A stretch of DNA of 64,000 nt from Omphiscola glabra (Eukaryota > Mollusca > Gastropoda > Lymnaeidae), in the NCBI GenBank assembly GCA_964017045.1, contig OZ024794.1, forward strand, positions 34,887,182-34,951,181. The letters are read 5' to 3'. Below, one piece after another: positions 50,201 through 56,556 of the stretch. Each line of letters begins with the position of its first letter. Positions within the stretch are counted from its first letter, which is position 1. Made by a program: the position numbers and the translations under genes. The notes under the pieces were generated by a model. The model had not been told where the DNA came from. It saw only the letters and a list, made by a program, of their open reading frames with translations, and made no database searches.

Positions 50201-52503
50201 GCATAGTAGCCAGTAGCATAGTAGCCAATAGCATAGTAGCCAGTAGCATAGTAGCCAGTAGCATAGTAGCCAGTAGCATAGTAGCCAATAGCATAGTAGC
50301 CAGTAGCATAGTAGCCAGTAGCATAGTAGCCAGTAGCATAGTAGCCAATAGCATAGTAGCCAATAGCATAGTAGCCAGTAGCATAGTAGCCAGTAGCATA
50401 GTAGCCAGTAGCATAGTAGCCAGTAGCATAGTAGCCAATAGCATAGTAGCCAGTAGCATAGTAGCCAGTAGCATAGTAGCCAGTAGCATAGTAGCCAGTA
50501 GCATAGTAGCCCGTAGCATAGTACCCAATAGCCTATTTTGGCGATTAAGTACGTCAAACTGATTTTATATTTCAATTTAAAAAGCATTTAATGTAATAAA
50601 ATTGTGCAGAGATCAAACCAGGGGCGTTACTGTGAAAGATACGGAACACACCGGGTGATAACTCAAAGAGGGGTGATACCTCAAAGGGGGGTGATACCTC
50701 ATAGGGGGGTGACACCCAATAGAAAATGCAAGTTTGACAAGAGTTCGCTTCAGTCGGTTTCATTACAGAACTCAGTTAAATACAAGAGTATAGTACCATG
50801 AGAATAGAGTTCCTCAGTAGCAGGGTGACATCAGAACAGAGTGACACCAGGGCAGGGTGCTCACAGAACAGGTGTAACCAGGCAGAGCAGGGTGCAATTA
50901 TAGTAGCTTGCAAACATAACAGGCCGCCATCTGAACAGGGTGCCGTCTAAACAGGGTGTCACCTGAACAGGGTGTCACCAGACAGCAGGGTTCAATCAAA
51001 GTATGTTGCAAACATTACAGGGTGCCACCTGAACAGGGTGTCAACAGACTGAGACAGGATGCCATCAGAATTGGTTGCAAACAGACCAGTGTGCCAAATG
51101 AGCAATATTCCAATAGAGCAAGGCTCAACCAGTTTAAATGTAAGGATGCCTTTTGGCGTATACCTGAATTTATTTTTTCATCATTCTACACCTAATCAGA
51201 GCAACAGAAGAGACCTCATTTGGTCTTACAAACCCAACAATAATATTTTAAATCGTTTTTTAATCCCAATCTCTCACTTCTGGTACCCGGGTACCAATAG
51301 GTGCAGCCATTCTGCTCTAAACTCCAATAAGGCAATACATTGAAATAATTCAATAAATGCATTTTTTACTTGTCATGTGATCAGAAACCCGGAAGCCAAA
51401 ATCTGACTACACAGTGATCGGGGATTTCCTGTGTCGCCCCGTTGTAGAGATCGCAGCACTTGTCAATGAGAGCTCGGGAGTAAGGGAGGATGTCAAAGAA
51501 CTACAGGTAAAGACACATGAACAGTACTACCAGAGGTGTCTCAACTGTTAGACCTAATAATCAAAGCGTCGGGGGCGTAGCCAGAGTTAGTGCCACCCGG
51601 TGTAGGCCAATATTTTTGACGCCCCCCCCCCCCCTCCATTTCCATTCTAGCAAAGAAATAAGTCTCTAGTTGGCCAAAAAAGATCATACCGCTCCACAAT
51701 ACACAATTCACAATACACAAAGTTAGAAAAATGTTCCACCGGGTGGACTGCCCCCCCCCCCTCTACATCCTCCTTCCTATGCCACTGCAATGTGTGCTAC
51801 ATCAAGTACAACAGATTAATTAAAAAAACCATTTCATTACGTAAAATAAATGCTATACAAAATACCCACAAATGAGTGTGTAGTTATAACTAATAATAAA
51901 GTATAAAGTTATGTTGATTTAAAAACGCTGGGTTTTCTTAAAAGCTTTTATTTCACACGGTTAATAGTCTCACATCTTAAAATACAATAATTTTGCACAA
52001 GTCTAAAATAGATGATGTTTGGAAAAAGCACCCGATGGACCTTAAATCTTTATTTACATCAAGGAGCCATATCGTTCCCTTTTCCAATTAAAGACATTTG
52101 AATTTTTTCAGTTTTTTTTAAAGGGGTGTATAAAGACACCCCTCCCCCCCCCCCCCCCACCCAAAAAATAAAATAAATTACCCACACCCATTTTCACCCG
52201 ATTTCATGCTTCTATTATTTCCCCTTGAATGATTTTATTTTTTAAAGTGTAAAAGATATTAAAGGGAAGTAATCAATACAGTACAACTTCTCCATGTCCC
52301 AAAGTCGTCCTACAGTTAAGGGATCTGCATATAATCTAGGGAAACTTAAATCTATTTCAAGTAGGCTACTGGAGCTAAAGTTACTCTCGCCCTTTAACAG
52401 AATGATAAAATAAATGCATTATTGGAGAAGGAACTACTGAATTTTGCGACATTAAAAATATATTGTTATTTTTTAAATTTAAGAACCTCTGTGATGTCTA
52501 TTA

Positions 52504-52535
<32 letters not shown>

Positions 52536-53964
52536 AATTTAGAAAATTTGCATAATGTCTTAAACTTAAACGACTGAATTTAAATCAGTTCAGATTATAT
52601 AAACATAAGTAGGGTAAGAAAATGACCACCTTCATCCTTACGGAGTTTTTGTGCTGACACCCACAGGACATAGCCGTTAAATCTAAAGAGCGCACCCGCT
52701 ACTTATCCAAGACCAGCACCAACGACAACAGAGCCTCCGCCGCCTATGTCGGCTCCATCACTTTGATCATTGTAGCTTCGGTGTTAGCTGCAGTGGTTGT
52801 ATTTGATGTCGTGACATTTTCCAGATACTGCAAAAAATGCTGGAGGCCAAGAGCAAAAAACGCACAACTTCCAGAAATTCAGCCTCATGTTATTTTTGGT
52901 AAGTTGTTGCGATTGTTCCCAAAATCCTTCTTTTGATATAAAAGCTATAACTTGTTAAAACAGTTATGAAAATGAAGCTGCAAATGTTGAGTGTCTAATT
53001 GCTAAGTGAACAATTAAGGAAATAAAACTTTGTTCAAACATTTCAAAGAAGAAAAAAATGATCCCATATTGTTGAGATTATTCATTTAGCGTCAGTTCAA
53101 ACGATCAAATTTCGCGTCAAATTATTGTATGAACGCTTTATTTTGTGCGTGGTTTCTTTTTGGGGGAATTTGATCAAATAGTAATTTGAAAGTTGTGACA
53201 AGGCTTCATACACGAATTGCATTAAATGCTTGAAGGAAAGTGAATATTTTATTATTGTCTGAAATTTGAATATAAGAATGTGTACCATGATGATGTTAAA
53301 CTGAATGTTTTCACAATTTAAAATTCTTATTGAAATGATGAACAAGTTTGGTATGTTGCAATGGTATGATTGGTATATTGCAATGGTATGATTGGTATGT
53401 TGCAATGGTATGATTGGTATGTTGCAATGGTATGATTGGTATGTTACAATTGTATTTCTTTTACGAAATTTCATTTAAAATCTTGTGTAGTGTAAGTTGT
53501 ATTTATTTCTAAATAGAATAATATGCATTGAATTCATTCCAGGAGTCAGACCTCGGCCATTGGCTGAAAGATTGGGAAAAGGCCAGGCAACCCCTGAAGT
53601 CTTTGAGGTCAATCATATATCTTCCGGTCCAATAACTCTTGTAGATGATGATGATGGGGTGGTCGTCGGACCACTGTATCCGCCACACGATGAATCGGCA
53701 CAACATAAACCCAGTGACCTTACAGTGTACAACCAATATGAACAAAGTGAAGCACACTTGCCCCATGAAACCTTCAGGAGGAAGTTCTTGCGTACCAGTG
53801 CACTCCTGAAGTTCATAAGACCACCGCCCCATTCCAAATATATGGTGGACACTGAACCGGAGGATAAAGAGCAAAACTTTTTGGACGCTATCTTGGCTCA
53901 AACTGAGCCTTCCAATATATGTGAGAAATATGAACTTGCCTATGGCTACGATTTCTATCAATGA
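29199..53964 (+). CDS. Type I membrane C-type lectin / PAN-domain receptor
   Basis: Nine exons join with matching phases: 29199-29259, 30259-30397, 34038-34252, 38008-38188, 42911-42969, 46656-46766, 51385-51506, 52667-52898, 53543-53964. The product is 513 residues. Order: signal peptide (1-20); C-type lectin domain (21-138) with C44, C110, C126, C134 and WTGL (72-75); PAN/apple-like domain (142-219) with seven Cys; Ser/Thr-rich stalk with several N-glycosylation sequons; juxtamembrane segment (257-321); transmembrane helix (about 322-347); CKKC and a 166-residue Tyr-containing tail. The lectin fold lacks the EPN/QPD and WND calcium-sugar motifs, so ordinary sugar binding is doubtful. An immune or adhesion role at the cell surface is inferred. 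An in-frame TGA at 29175 supports the start. Exon 5 is the least certain exon. Confidence 0.8.
29244..29301. repeat. 29-bp duplication across the exon 1 splice donor
   Basis: GGAGTTCAAACATTTG occurs at 29244-29259, exactly up to the donor, and again at 29273-29288. The unit is 29 bp. In the second copy the donor GGT has become GAT, so it is no longer a splice site. Confidence 0.8.
29292..29456. mobile_element. hAT-like MITE, 149 bp
   Basis: The element (29300-29448) begins CAGAGGCGTAAC and ends GTTACGCTTTTG, an imperfect inverted repeat. Flanking octamers TGTGTGTG and CGTGTGTG differ at one base and fit a hAT target duplication. Its left end lies 41 bp after the exon 1 donor. A similar CAGAGGCGTAACTGGG end occurs at 46922. 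Confidence 0.6.
29841..30210. repeat. 61-bp minisatellite, 6 copies
   Basis: Near-identical units start at 29841, 29902, 29963, 30024, 30085 and 30146 with ATTAAAGTTGTACTATCA. The array ends about 50 bp before the exon 2 acceptor. Confidence 0.95.
30259..30397 (+). CDS. Lectin receptor exon 2, first half of C-type lectin domain
   Basis: Encodes KKLYYLND, the helix VWSDAMMACEEVNGTLGTM with the first conserved Cys (C44), and a second helix IRELMY. The pattern (W, then C followed by NGTL) is typical of the first half of a C-type lectin fold. Acceptor GTCAACAG at 30258, donor AGAG|GTGAGA. Confidence 0.85.
30434..30718. repeat. 23-bp minisatellite, about 12 copies
   Basis: The unit is ATGGCCATCAAGATATTGCG plus three bases (ACG or ATG). 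It begins 37 bp after the exon 2 donor. The 95- and 113-codon open frames here are translations of the array. Confidence 0.9.
30727..31174. repeat. 224-bp tandem duplication
   Basis: 30727-30950 and 30951-31174 are almost identical, from ATATACTTCAAATCCTGC to CTCGGCACCCGCG. Each holds four copies of a 20-bp CACTTTTCGGGG-type unit and an (AT)n run. Confidence 0.9.
31800..33298 (+). mobile_element. CR1/L2-type LINE fragment, 5' truncated and frameshifted
   Basis: Plus-strand frames give pieces of a non-LTR reverse transcriptase in order. They are FLLDLSAAFDHG (motif A), ALAWFRSYLSDRTQ, a broken region where motif B and FADDTQLY should be joined, LKLNDDKTEALLI, and ALVLSRLDYCNSLL. The C-terminal pattern RSFSFCAPKRWNSLPLQIRN lies on both sides of a TGA near 32940. 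A (TAA)n tail at 33282-33297 closes it. Frameshifts near 32140 and 32670 and internal stops make it dead. It lies in intron 2 of the lectin gene, in sense orientation. Confidence 0.8.
33427..34010. repeat. 36-bp minisatellite, about 16 copies
   Basis: The unit contains CGGGACTCACTGAGTAACTA and CAGTAGTCACATACCCC. Because 36 is a multiple of three, the array is open over long frames on both strands (217 and 176 codons, 12-residue periods). It ends 27 bp before the exon 3 acceptor, which argues that it is intron and not coding. Confidence 0.9.
34038..34252 (+). CDS. Lectin receptor exon 3, second half of C-type lectin domain
   Basis: Encodes QAWTGLTIN (the WIGL-like core), TYTNWAGG, C110, then WHLNNCSALFPFICE with C126 and C134. 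The Cys spacing fits the standard C44-C134 and C110-C126 pairs. EPN or QPD is absent before NW, and WND is replaced by WHLNNC. The exon ends GATACGG|GTGAGTAG. Confidence 0.88.
34253..34407. repeat. 17-bp array built from the exon 3 splice donor, about 9 copies
   Basis: Units start at 34253, 34270, 34287, 34304, 34321, 34338, 34355, 34372 and 34389. Each reads GTGAGTAGTGGATGCGG or a close variant. The last ten exon bases GTGGATACGG are identical to the second half of units 5 and 6, so the repeat unit is the exon-intron junction itself. Eight of nine units keep GTGAGT. Confidence 0.9.
34483..35460. repeat. 13-bp TAGGCTCTCACAA-type array split by a GC-rich insertion
   Basis: Two units occur at about 34483-34504 and some 19 more at about 35215-35460. 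The 0.7 kb between them is the GC-rich element listed separately, apparently inserted into the array. Confidence 0.75.
34505..35210 (+). repeat. GC-rich dispersed element, copy 2
   Basis: Strongly GC-rich against an AT-rich background, and related in reverse orientation to 18190-18665 over at least 120 bp (about 34755-34890 here). Includes GGCGCCGGGG-type sequence near 35110 and a poly-G tract at 35015. The short overlapping open frames on both strands look like a by-product of GC richness. Class unknown. Confidence 0.6.
35461..36483. other. Intron 3 sequence with poly-C/poly-G tracts
   Basis: No gene is seen. Long G or C runs occur at about 35538, 35938, 35990, 36090 and 36177. Four copies of a GGTGGGACGTCACTTT unit (16 bp) lie at about 36363-36423. 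Confidence 0.5.
36484..36870. repeat. 27-bp minisatellite, about 14 copies
   Basis: The unit is GTTAGTTATGGTGACATTGA plus GCGAGTG or GCCAGTG. Three long open frames on both strands (142-190 codons) arise because 27 is a multiple of three. They have no start context or splice support. Confidence 0.9.
37145..37363 (+). mobile_element. SPIN-like hAT MITE, copy 2
   Basis: The element (37153-37355, 203 bp) begins CAGCGGTTCTCAACCTGTGG and ends GGTTGAGAGCCACTG. Flanking octamers GATTGAAG and GATTAAAG differ at one base. Internal blocks TCGCCTAAGACCATCG and GGAACTGTATTAAAGGGTCG match my memory of the SPIN consensus closely. It lies in intron 3 of the lectin gene. Confidence 0.8.
37791..37958. repeat. 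42-bp minisatellite, 4 copies
   Basis: Unit TGAGACCCTACCACTGATGA followed by CGTAATGACGTGACAATATG and two bases. It ends about 50 bp before the exon 4 acceptor. Confidence 0.85.
38008..38188 (+). CDS. Lectin receptor exon 4, PAN/apple-like domain
   Basis: Encodes CDFVRT, LSECWTRCQDN, LVCRSFGYNPARRFCEFSAS. The spacing EC-x3-C, C-x-SFGY and C-x-FS is the PAN/apple signature (C142, C168, C172, C180, C192). Acceptor CCTTCAG, donor AACAG|GTATGT. PAN domains bind proteins or carbohydrates. Confidence 0.8.
38189..38420. repeat. 23-bp array built from the exon 4 splice donor, about 8 copies plus decayed ones
   Basis: Units start at 38189, 38212, 38235, 38258, 38281, 38304, 38327 and 38350. The unit is GTATGTAGTATGAGGTGAGA plus CAG, so every junction between units recreates the donor CAG|GTATGT, and each unit also holds a second donor-like GAG|GTGAGA. 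The array begins on the first intron base. Confidence 0.92.
38745..38882 (+). mobile_element. LINE 3' tail, copy B
   Basis: Matches the 3' ends at 7872 and 56040 through CAACCAGTGAAATATCCTC, CCTGGCACAGAAACAT and CCGTGGGCCCTTA, with an A-rich end. It is more diverged than the other two. Confidence 0.65.
38965..42830. repeat. 34-bp minisatellite, about 114 copies, 3.9 kb
   Basis: The unit contains AGGAATGTAGGTGTAGAGGG and GTGGTCGGTGGAGT, with frequent G/A and T/G variants. It nearly fills intron 4 of the lectin gene. The minus strand is open for hundreds of codons in several frames (34-residue period rich in Pro, Thr, Tyr, His and Leu), because neither the unit nor its common variants create stops there. 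These frames are not supported as genes. Confidence 0.95.
42911..42969 (+). CDS. Lectin receptor exon 5, end of PAN domain (candidate)
   Basis: A 59-bp exon bounded by GTAGAAAG and ACGT|GTCAAG keeps the phase from exon 4 (AG|A) to exon 6 (T|GT). It encodes GRLKYWLTPGCTNATYVTT and supplies Cys210, with Cys219 formed across the next junction. A PAN domain needs such a closing strand and Cys. The splice sites are weak, and the nearer acceptor at 42906 would give a stop in this frame. Confidence 0.5.
43186..43560. repeat. 34-bp (2 x 17) degenerate minisatellite
   Basis: Alternating GATTGTACGATTGATTT and GACTGTACCAGAGATTT units, about 10 double copies, lie in intron 5. The 109-codon minus-strand frames here are translations of the array. 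Confidence 0.8.
44109..45370 (+). pseudogene. hAT transposase of THAP9/P52rIPK-like type, broken
   Basis: The frame at 44109 encodes AGDKDLETHLHTLVGNARYT, then a conserved DDETADIPGTEQWSL (the DDE-Asp block) and FVDN. After a stop at 44460 a piece of the GHGYDRCSTLVGKE type lies near 44516. C-terminal pieces LPSTDFYPSIHPVFLIALTL and STATCTV lie at about 45280-45365, just before a poly-G tract. This matches the hAT proteins called 52 kDa repressor of the inhibitor of protein kinase-like. Three in-frame 21-bp units (44211-44273) give a 7-residue ICEGVIA repeat, which is unusual. It lies in intron 5, in sense. Confidence 0.75.
45371..46655. other. Intron 5 remainder, no gene seen
   Basis: AT-rich sequence with two (AT)n runs (45593, 46181) and a CCACCCCTGCACTGC block near 46009 that resembles a hAT-derived repeat end. 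The 76-codon frame at 46372 has no recognisable family. Confidence 0.4.
46656..46766 (+). CDS. Lectin receptor exon 6, Ser/Thr-rich stalk
   Basis: Encodes GENQELTTSSPTVNTAMS and TTNATLDTSTG, a Thr/Ser-rich segment likely to be O-glycosylated, with one N-glycosylation sequon (NAT). Acceptor ATTTCAG, donor ACAG|GTCAGA. The phase is consistent with exons 5 and 7. Confidence 0.65.
46922..47119. mobile_element. Possible hAT-like MITE
   Basis: The left end CAGAGGCGTAACTGGG matches the MITE at 29300. The right end AGCTGCGCCTTTG is an imperfect inverted copy. No clear 8-bp target duplication is visible, so the boundaries are tentative. Confidence 0.35.
47240..49640 (-). pseudogene. hAT transposase of FAM200/GTF2IRD2-like type, broken
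   Basis: Minus-strand pieces appear in order. PVCLLCGDNVAV near 49565 is a BED zinc-finger remnant. MAQHCIIHQGSLCGK and VNLIRAKGFEHRQIHSF lie at 49250-49370, then a region interrupted by a 20-bp array. YHSEVRWLSRVEVLK follows near 48100, FLCDITTHLSDLNLQLQGRD near 47960, and the C-terminal dimerisation block LGSTYLCEQLFSVMK with SRLTDEHLQSIMRV near 47430-47500. The order and motifs match hAT-derived FAM200/ZBED/GTF2IRD2 proteins. Frameshifts and the array show it is dead. It lies antisense in intron 6 of the lectin gene. Confidence 0.8.
48131..49212. repeat. 20-bp satellite-like array inside the hAT pseudogene, 54 copies
   Basis: The unit TGAACTCTAAGTCTATTCGC is repeated about 54 times with very few changes (A to C at one site, one GAG variant). 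On the minus strand one unit corresponds to the transposase stretch RIDLEFS, which sits just before the conserved SEVRWLS motif. The array therefore looks like an expansion of transposase coding sequence in place. Confidence 0.93.
50100..50530. repeat. 15-bp minisatellite, about 29 copies
   Basis: The unit is AGTAGCCAGTAGCAT, with a CAGTAGC/CAATAGC variant. The 172- and 176-codon minus-strand frames (5-residue repeats such as LLATM) are translations of the array. Confidence 0.93.
50657..50720. repeat. 17-bp repeat, about 4 copies
   Basis: Unit GGGGTGATACCTCAAAG with variants, in intron 6. Confidence 0.75.
50820..51130. repeat. Irregular ACAGGGTG-type repeat
   Basis: Degenerate units of about 20 bp such as CTGAACAGGGTGTCACC recur about 12 times with variable spacing. 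No coding evidence. Confidence 0.55.
51213..51308. repeat. Dispersed repeat, copy 2 (pair at 2115-2210)
   Basis: Matches 2115-2210 nearly base for base over 96 bp, in the same orientation. It ends about 75 bp before the exon 7 acceptor. Confidence 0.75.
51385..51506 (+). CDS. Lectin receptor exon 7, juxtamembrane segment
   Basis: Encodes KPKSDYTVIGDFLCRPVVEI, an NES sequon and VREDVKELQ. The acceptor TGATCAG and donor CTACAG|GTAAAG give phases that match exons 6 and 8. Its Leu-Cys start and charged helix-like end resemble the membrane-proximal block I recall from other gastropod type I receptors. Confidence 0.75.
51507..52666. other. Intron 7, no gene seen
   Basis: AT-rich with poly-C tracts (51625, 51752, 52146) and an A(24) run at about 52509. 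A GGGGGCGTAGCCAGAG stretch near 51570 looks like a hAT terminus without a visible partner. Confidence 0.4.
52667..52898 (+). CDS. Lectin receptor exon 8, transmembrane helix
   Basis: Encodes a basic pre-membrane segment (KSKERTRYLSK) and one long hydrophobic helix (about residues 322-347, GSITLIIVASVLAAVVVF). FSRYCKKCW follows, with basic residues and two Cys on the cytoplasmic side. The charge pattern supports type I topology. Acceptor CCCACAG, donor TTTG|GTAAGT. Confidence 0.85.
53351..53455. repeat. 22-bp repeat, about 5 copies
   Basis: Unit GTATGTTGCAATGGTATGAT plus TG, in intron 8, ending about 90 bp before the exon 9 acceptor. Confidence 0.85.
53543..53964 (+). CDS. Lectin receptor exon 9, cytoplasmic tail and stop
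   Basis: Encodes RPRPLAERLGKGQATPEVFE, an acidic LVDDDDGVV stretch, and several tyrosines (YPPHDES, YNQYEQ, YMVDTEP, KYELAYGYDFYQ) before TGA at 53962. No classical ITIM or ITAM spacing is present. The tyrosines could be phosphorylation or sorting signals, but this is a guess. The minus-strand frame of 150 codons is a shadow. Confidence 0.82.
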
Positions 53965-54096
53965 AGTTTAAGGATCTGTTTATTAGTTAGATGTTTCATA
54001 TGATCGAATTTAGCATTTAATTTGATCTCAGATAAATATTTCTGTTTTTAAAAGCGTGCTTTCGTTTACAAATTGAAGTTGATTTTTTTGTTTGTT

Positions 54097-54102
54097 AATA
54101 AA
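54097..54102 (+). terminator. Poly(A) signal AATAAA of the lectin receptor gene
   Basis: AATAAA lies 133 bp after the stop codon, giving a short 3' UTR. A T-rich stretch precedes it. Confidence 0.6.
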
Positions 54103-54349
54103 GCTTTATTAAATGTTAAATCTCTTTTATCCATTTTTATTGTATATCTTGTTTTGATTACTGACGAAGGCAATTTGTGGACACGTTTGTTTTGCTAACT
54201 ACTAATATTATTTTTAAGCTTATACAATAATTTGGGAATCACCAGTTAATAGAAATTTCTAGTTTTCAGCCATCTAAGCATGAGCTTTTCTGTTTACAAA
54301 ATATTGGCACAGATGTTTTGATACTTGAAACTAATCATTTTATTAGTGC

Positions 54350-54440
54350 AGGGGTCACTAAACATTTTTCACCGCGGGCCGGATAACGGACAAAATGACG
54401 AGCGCCGGTCAGATAATCAATACGTACAATACTTGCAAGC
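54350..54440. repeat. hAT-like dispersed repeat end
   Basis: GTGCAGGGGTCACTAAAC and CACCGCGGGCCGGA near 54354-54393 match the familiar start of several hAT MITEs (CAGGGGTC..., then ...GGGCCGG). The other end was not identified. Confidence 0.4.
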
Positions 54441-54649
54441 CATGCAGAACGAAAGCGCTGGGCGGAAAAAGACGAAAAACTAAGTTTAGTATTTATATAT
54501 TAATCATGGGTGAGTGACGTGCAATGTAGAAAAAAAACACAACCAACATATTTCTAATTAATTTACTAAAAATGTTATCAAAGAAGGCGACGACGTTAGC
54601 AAAAAGATAGTAACATCAGACCTAGTGTGCACATTGCTACGGACTGTAT

Positions 54650-56190
54650 CAAAAAGTGCTCAAAGAATTAGCTAAAGAAATCGCCCCTGCACTGACAATC
54701 CTCTTCCAATCGTCGCTGTGCACAGGCAATGTTCCAGCAGACTGGAGAACAGCGCATCTCACTCCAATCTACAAGAAAGGGAAGCATTCCGACCCTTCCA
54801 ACTATCGTCCAATATCCCTCACCAGCCAAGTATGCAAATTGTTGAAGCACATAATCGTAAGCGCAGTCATGAAGCATCTTAAAAGCAAAAATATACTCAA
54901 TGACTGTCAGCATGGCTTCAGAGTCAATAGATCATGTGAGACCCAGCTCCTTGAGTTTGTTGAAGACTTTGATGACAAATCTAGAAAACAGCAAGCAAAC
55001 TGATGTGCTGGTGATGGACTTCTCGAAGGCCTTTGACCGTGTCAATCATAGTTTGCTTCTACACACACTTCAGAGATATGGGATCCAAGGCACTACTATA
55101 ACATGGATCTCTAGCTTCCTCAACAACCGATGTCAAGCAGTAGTGGTGCAAGCTCGTCCTTTGTCAATGTTAAGTCGGGGGTCCCCCAGGGCTCGGTGTT
55201 AGGCCCCTGTTTGTTCCTAGCATACATTAATGACCTACCTGAGAAACTGACATCCCACGCAAGACTGTTCGCAGATGACACAGCAGTGTATAGAACGATC
55301 GCCAACATATCTGACCAGGACCAGCTATACAACAGGATCTCATTCGGTTAACTGAGTAGGAGATGAGCTGGGACATGGAATTTCATCCTGCCAAGTGCCA
55401 GACACTGTCAGTCTCTAGAAGTTGTACTCCTCTACACTACCACTATGAACTGCATGGCCATTTTCCTCCATTCAGAGAGAGGTCCGTTGGGACGAGCATA
55501 TTAACAATGTGTGCAACCAGGCAAACAAGACCATGGGGTTCTTAATGCGTAATCTAAAGATCAGCAACTCTAGTGTGAAAGAAAGAGCCTATAAAGCCTT
55601 TGTCCGGCAGCTTTTAGATTATGCATGTTCGATCTGGGACCCATTCAACCAGAAGAGCATCAACAGGTTGGAGGCAGTACAGCGACGGGCAGCACGCTTT
55701 GTTCTGAACCGCTACAGTAATACCTCTAGTGTTGGCAGCATGCTGGAAACACTGGGCTGGTCACTATTGGAGGAACGACGACGACTTTCCAGGCTCTCCA
55801 TGATAAACAATGGGCTAGTCCACTCCTCTGGCATTAAACGGAAACTCGTTCCTCTCCCCCATAAACAGCGACGAGGCCATGACAGGCACTTTCGGCTCAT
55901 ACCAGCGAGAAGCCAGTTTAGGAACTGCTGATTCTTGCCAAAGACAATCAGGGACTGGAACAAGCTTCCAAAAAGAACAGTTGAGGTGACAACACTTGAC
56001 ACAGTTGCGTCTATTGCCTCAGGCCTTCCAACCCCCAGTGCATGATACCCTCACACAGTTACTATTGCAACCAGTGAAATATCCTCATCAACACCAGGCA
56101 CAGAGACATTGCAAAGCCCCTCTACCTGCATAGGAGCCAGAATGATCAATAAATTGATCGTGGGCCCTTAATATATAGAAAAATAAAGAA
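54650..56190 (+). mobile_element. Jockey/CR1-type LINE, 5' truncated, with 3' end
   Basis: Plus-strand frames cover most of the reverse transcriptase. They read VPADWRTAHLTPIYKKG, SNYRPISLTSQVCKLLKHII, QHGFRVNRSCETQLLEF, LVMDFSKAFDRVNHSLLL (motif A), SGVPQGSVLGPCLF (motif B), LFADDTAVY (catalytic FADD box) and LDYACSIWDP. The usual C-terminal block with AARFVLNRYSN and IRDWNKLPKRTVEV follows. Frameshifts near 55000, 55140 and 55350 and a TGA near 55928 break the frame. The 3' end (56040-56190) has two further copies in the window, at 7872 and 38745, which suggests an active or recently active family in this genome. Confidence 0.85.
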
Positions 56191-56236
56191 TTACGTCAAC
56201 AGCACGGAAAGACTAGTGAGACTAGTGCTAGTGAAA

Positions 56237-56556
56237 TACAGCTAGTGCTCGACTTACGACCAGGATCGGGTACGACAGACCGATGGTAACACGATTTGGT
56301 CGTTAGTTGAGTACGCTATGTGTAGAGTAATGTGAAGTGATGTTATAAAAATATTTATGTTAAATTATATCATAAATTTATTTTATTATTGTTATAAATA
56401 TTATAAATCATAATTTTCGATGTTCACGACCGTCAATATTTGCAGACAACGCCGTTCGACTGATAATTGAGGCAGAAATAAATCTGACATCTAATACAGT
56501 ATGGCTAGTGATTGTGGTCGTAAAGTCGAATGCTCGTAAGTCGAGCACTAGCTGTA
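56237..56556. mobile_element. Palindromic MITE, mariner/pogo-like
   Basis: The left end CAGCTAGTGCTCGACTTACG (from 56239) and the right end, ending at 56554, are perfect inverted repeats for at least 20 bp. TA lies on both sides (56237-56238 and 56555-56556). The inner part is AT-rich with no coding frame. TA duplication and end sequence suggest a Tc1/mariner or pogo relative. Confidence 0.7.

Noticed and set aside
49998..50587. LLATM / LLCYW repeat frames as membrane proteins
   Set aside because: Direct translation of the 15-bp array in two frames of the same strand.
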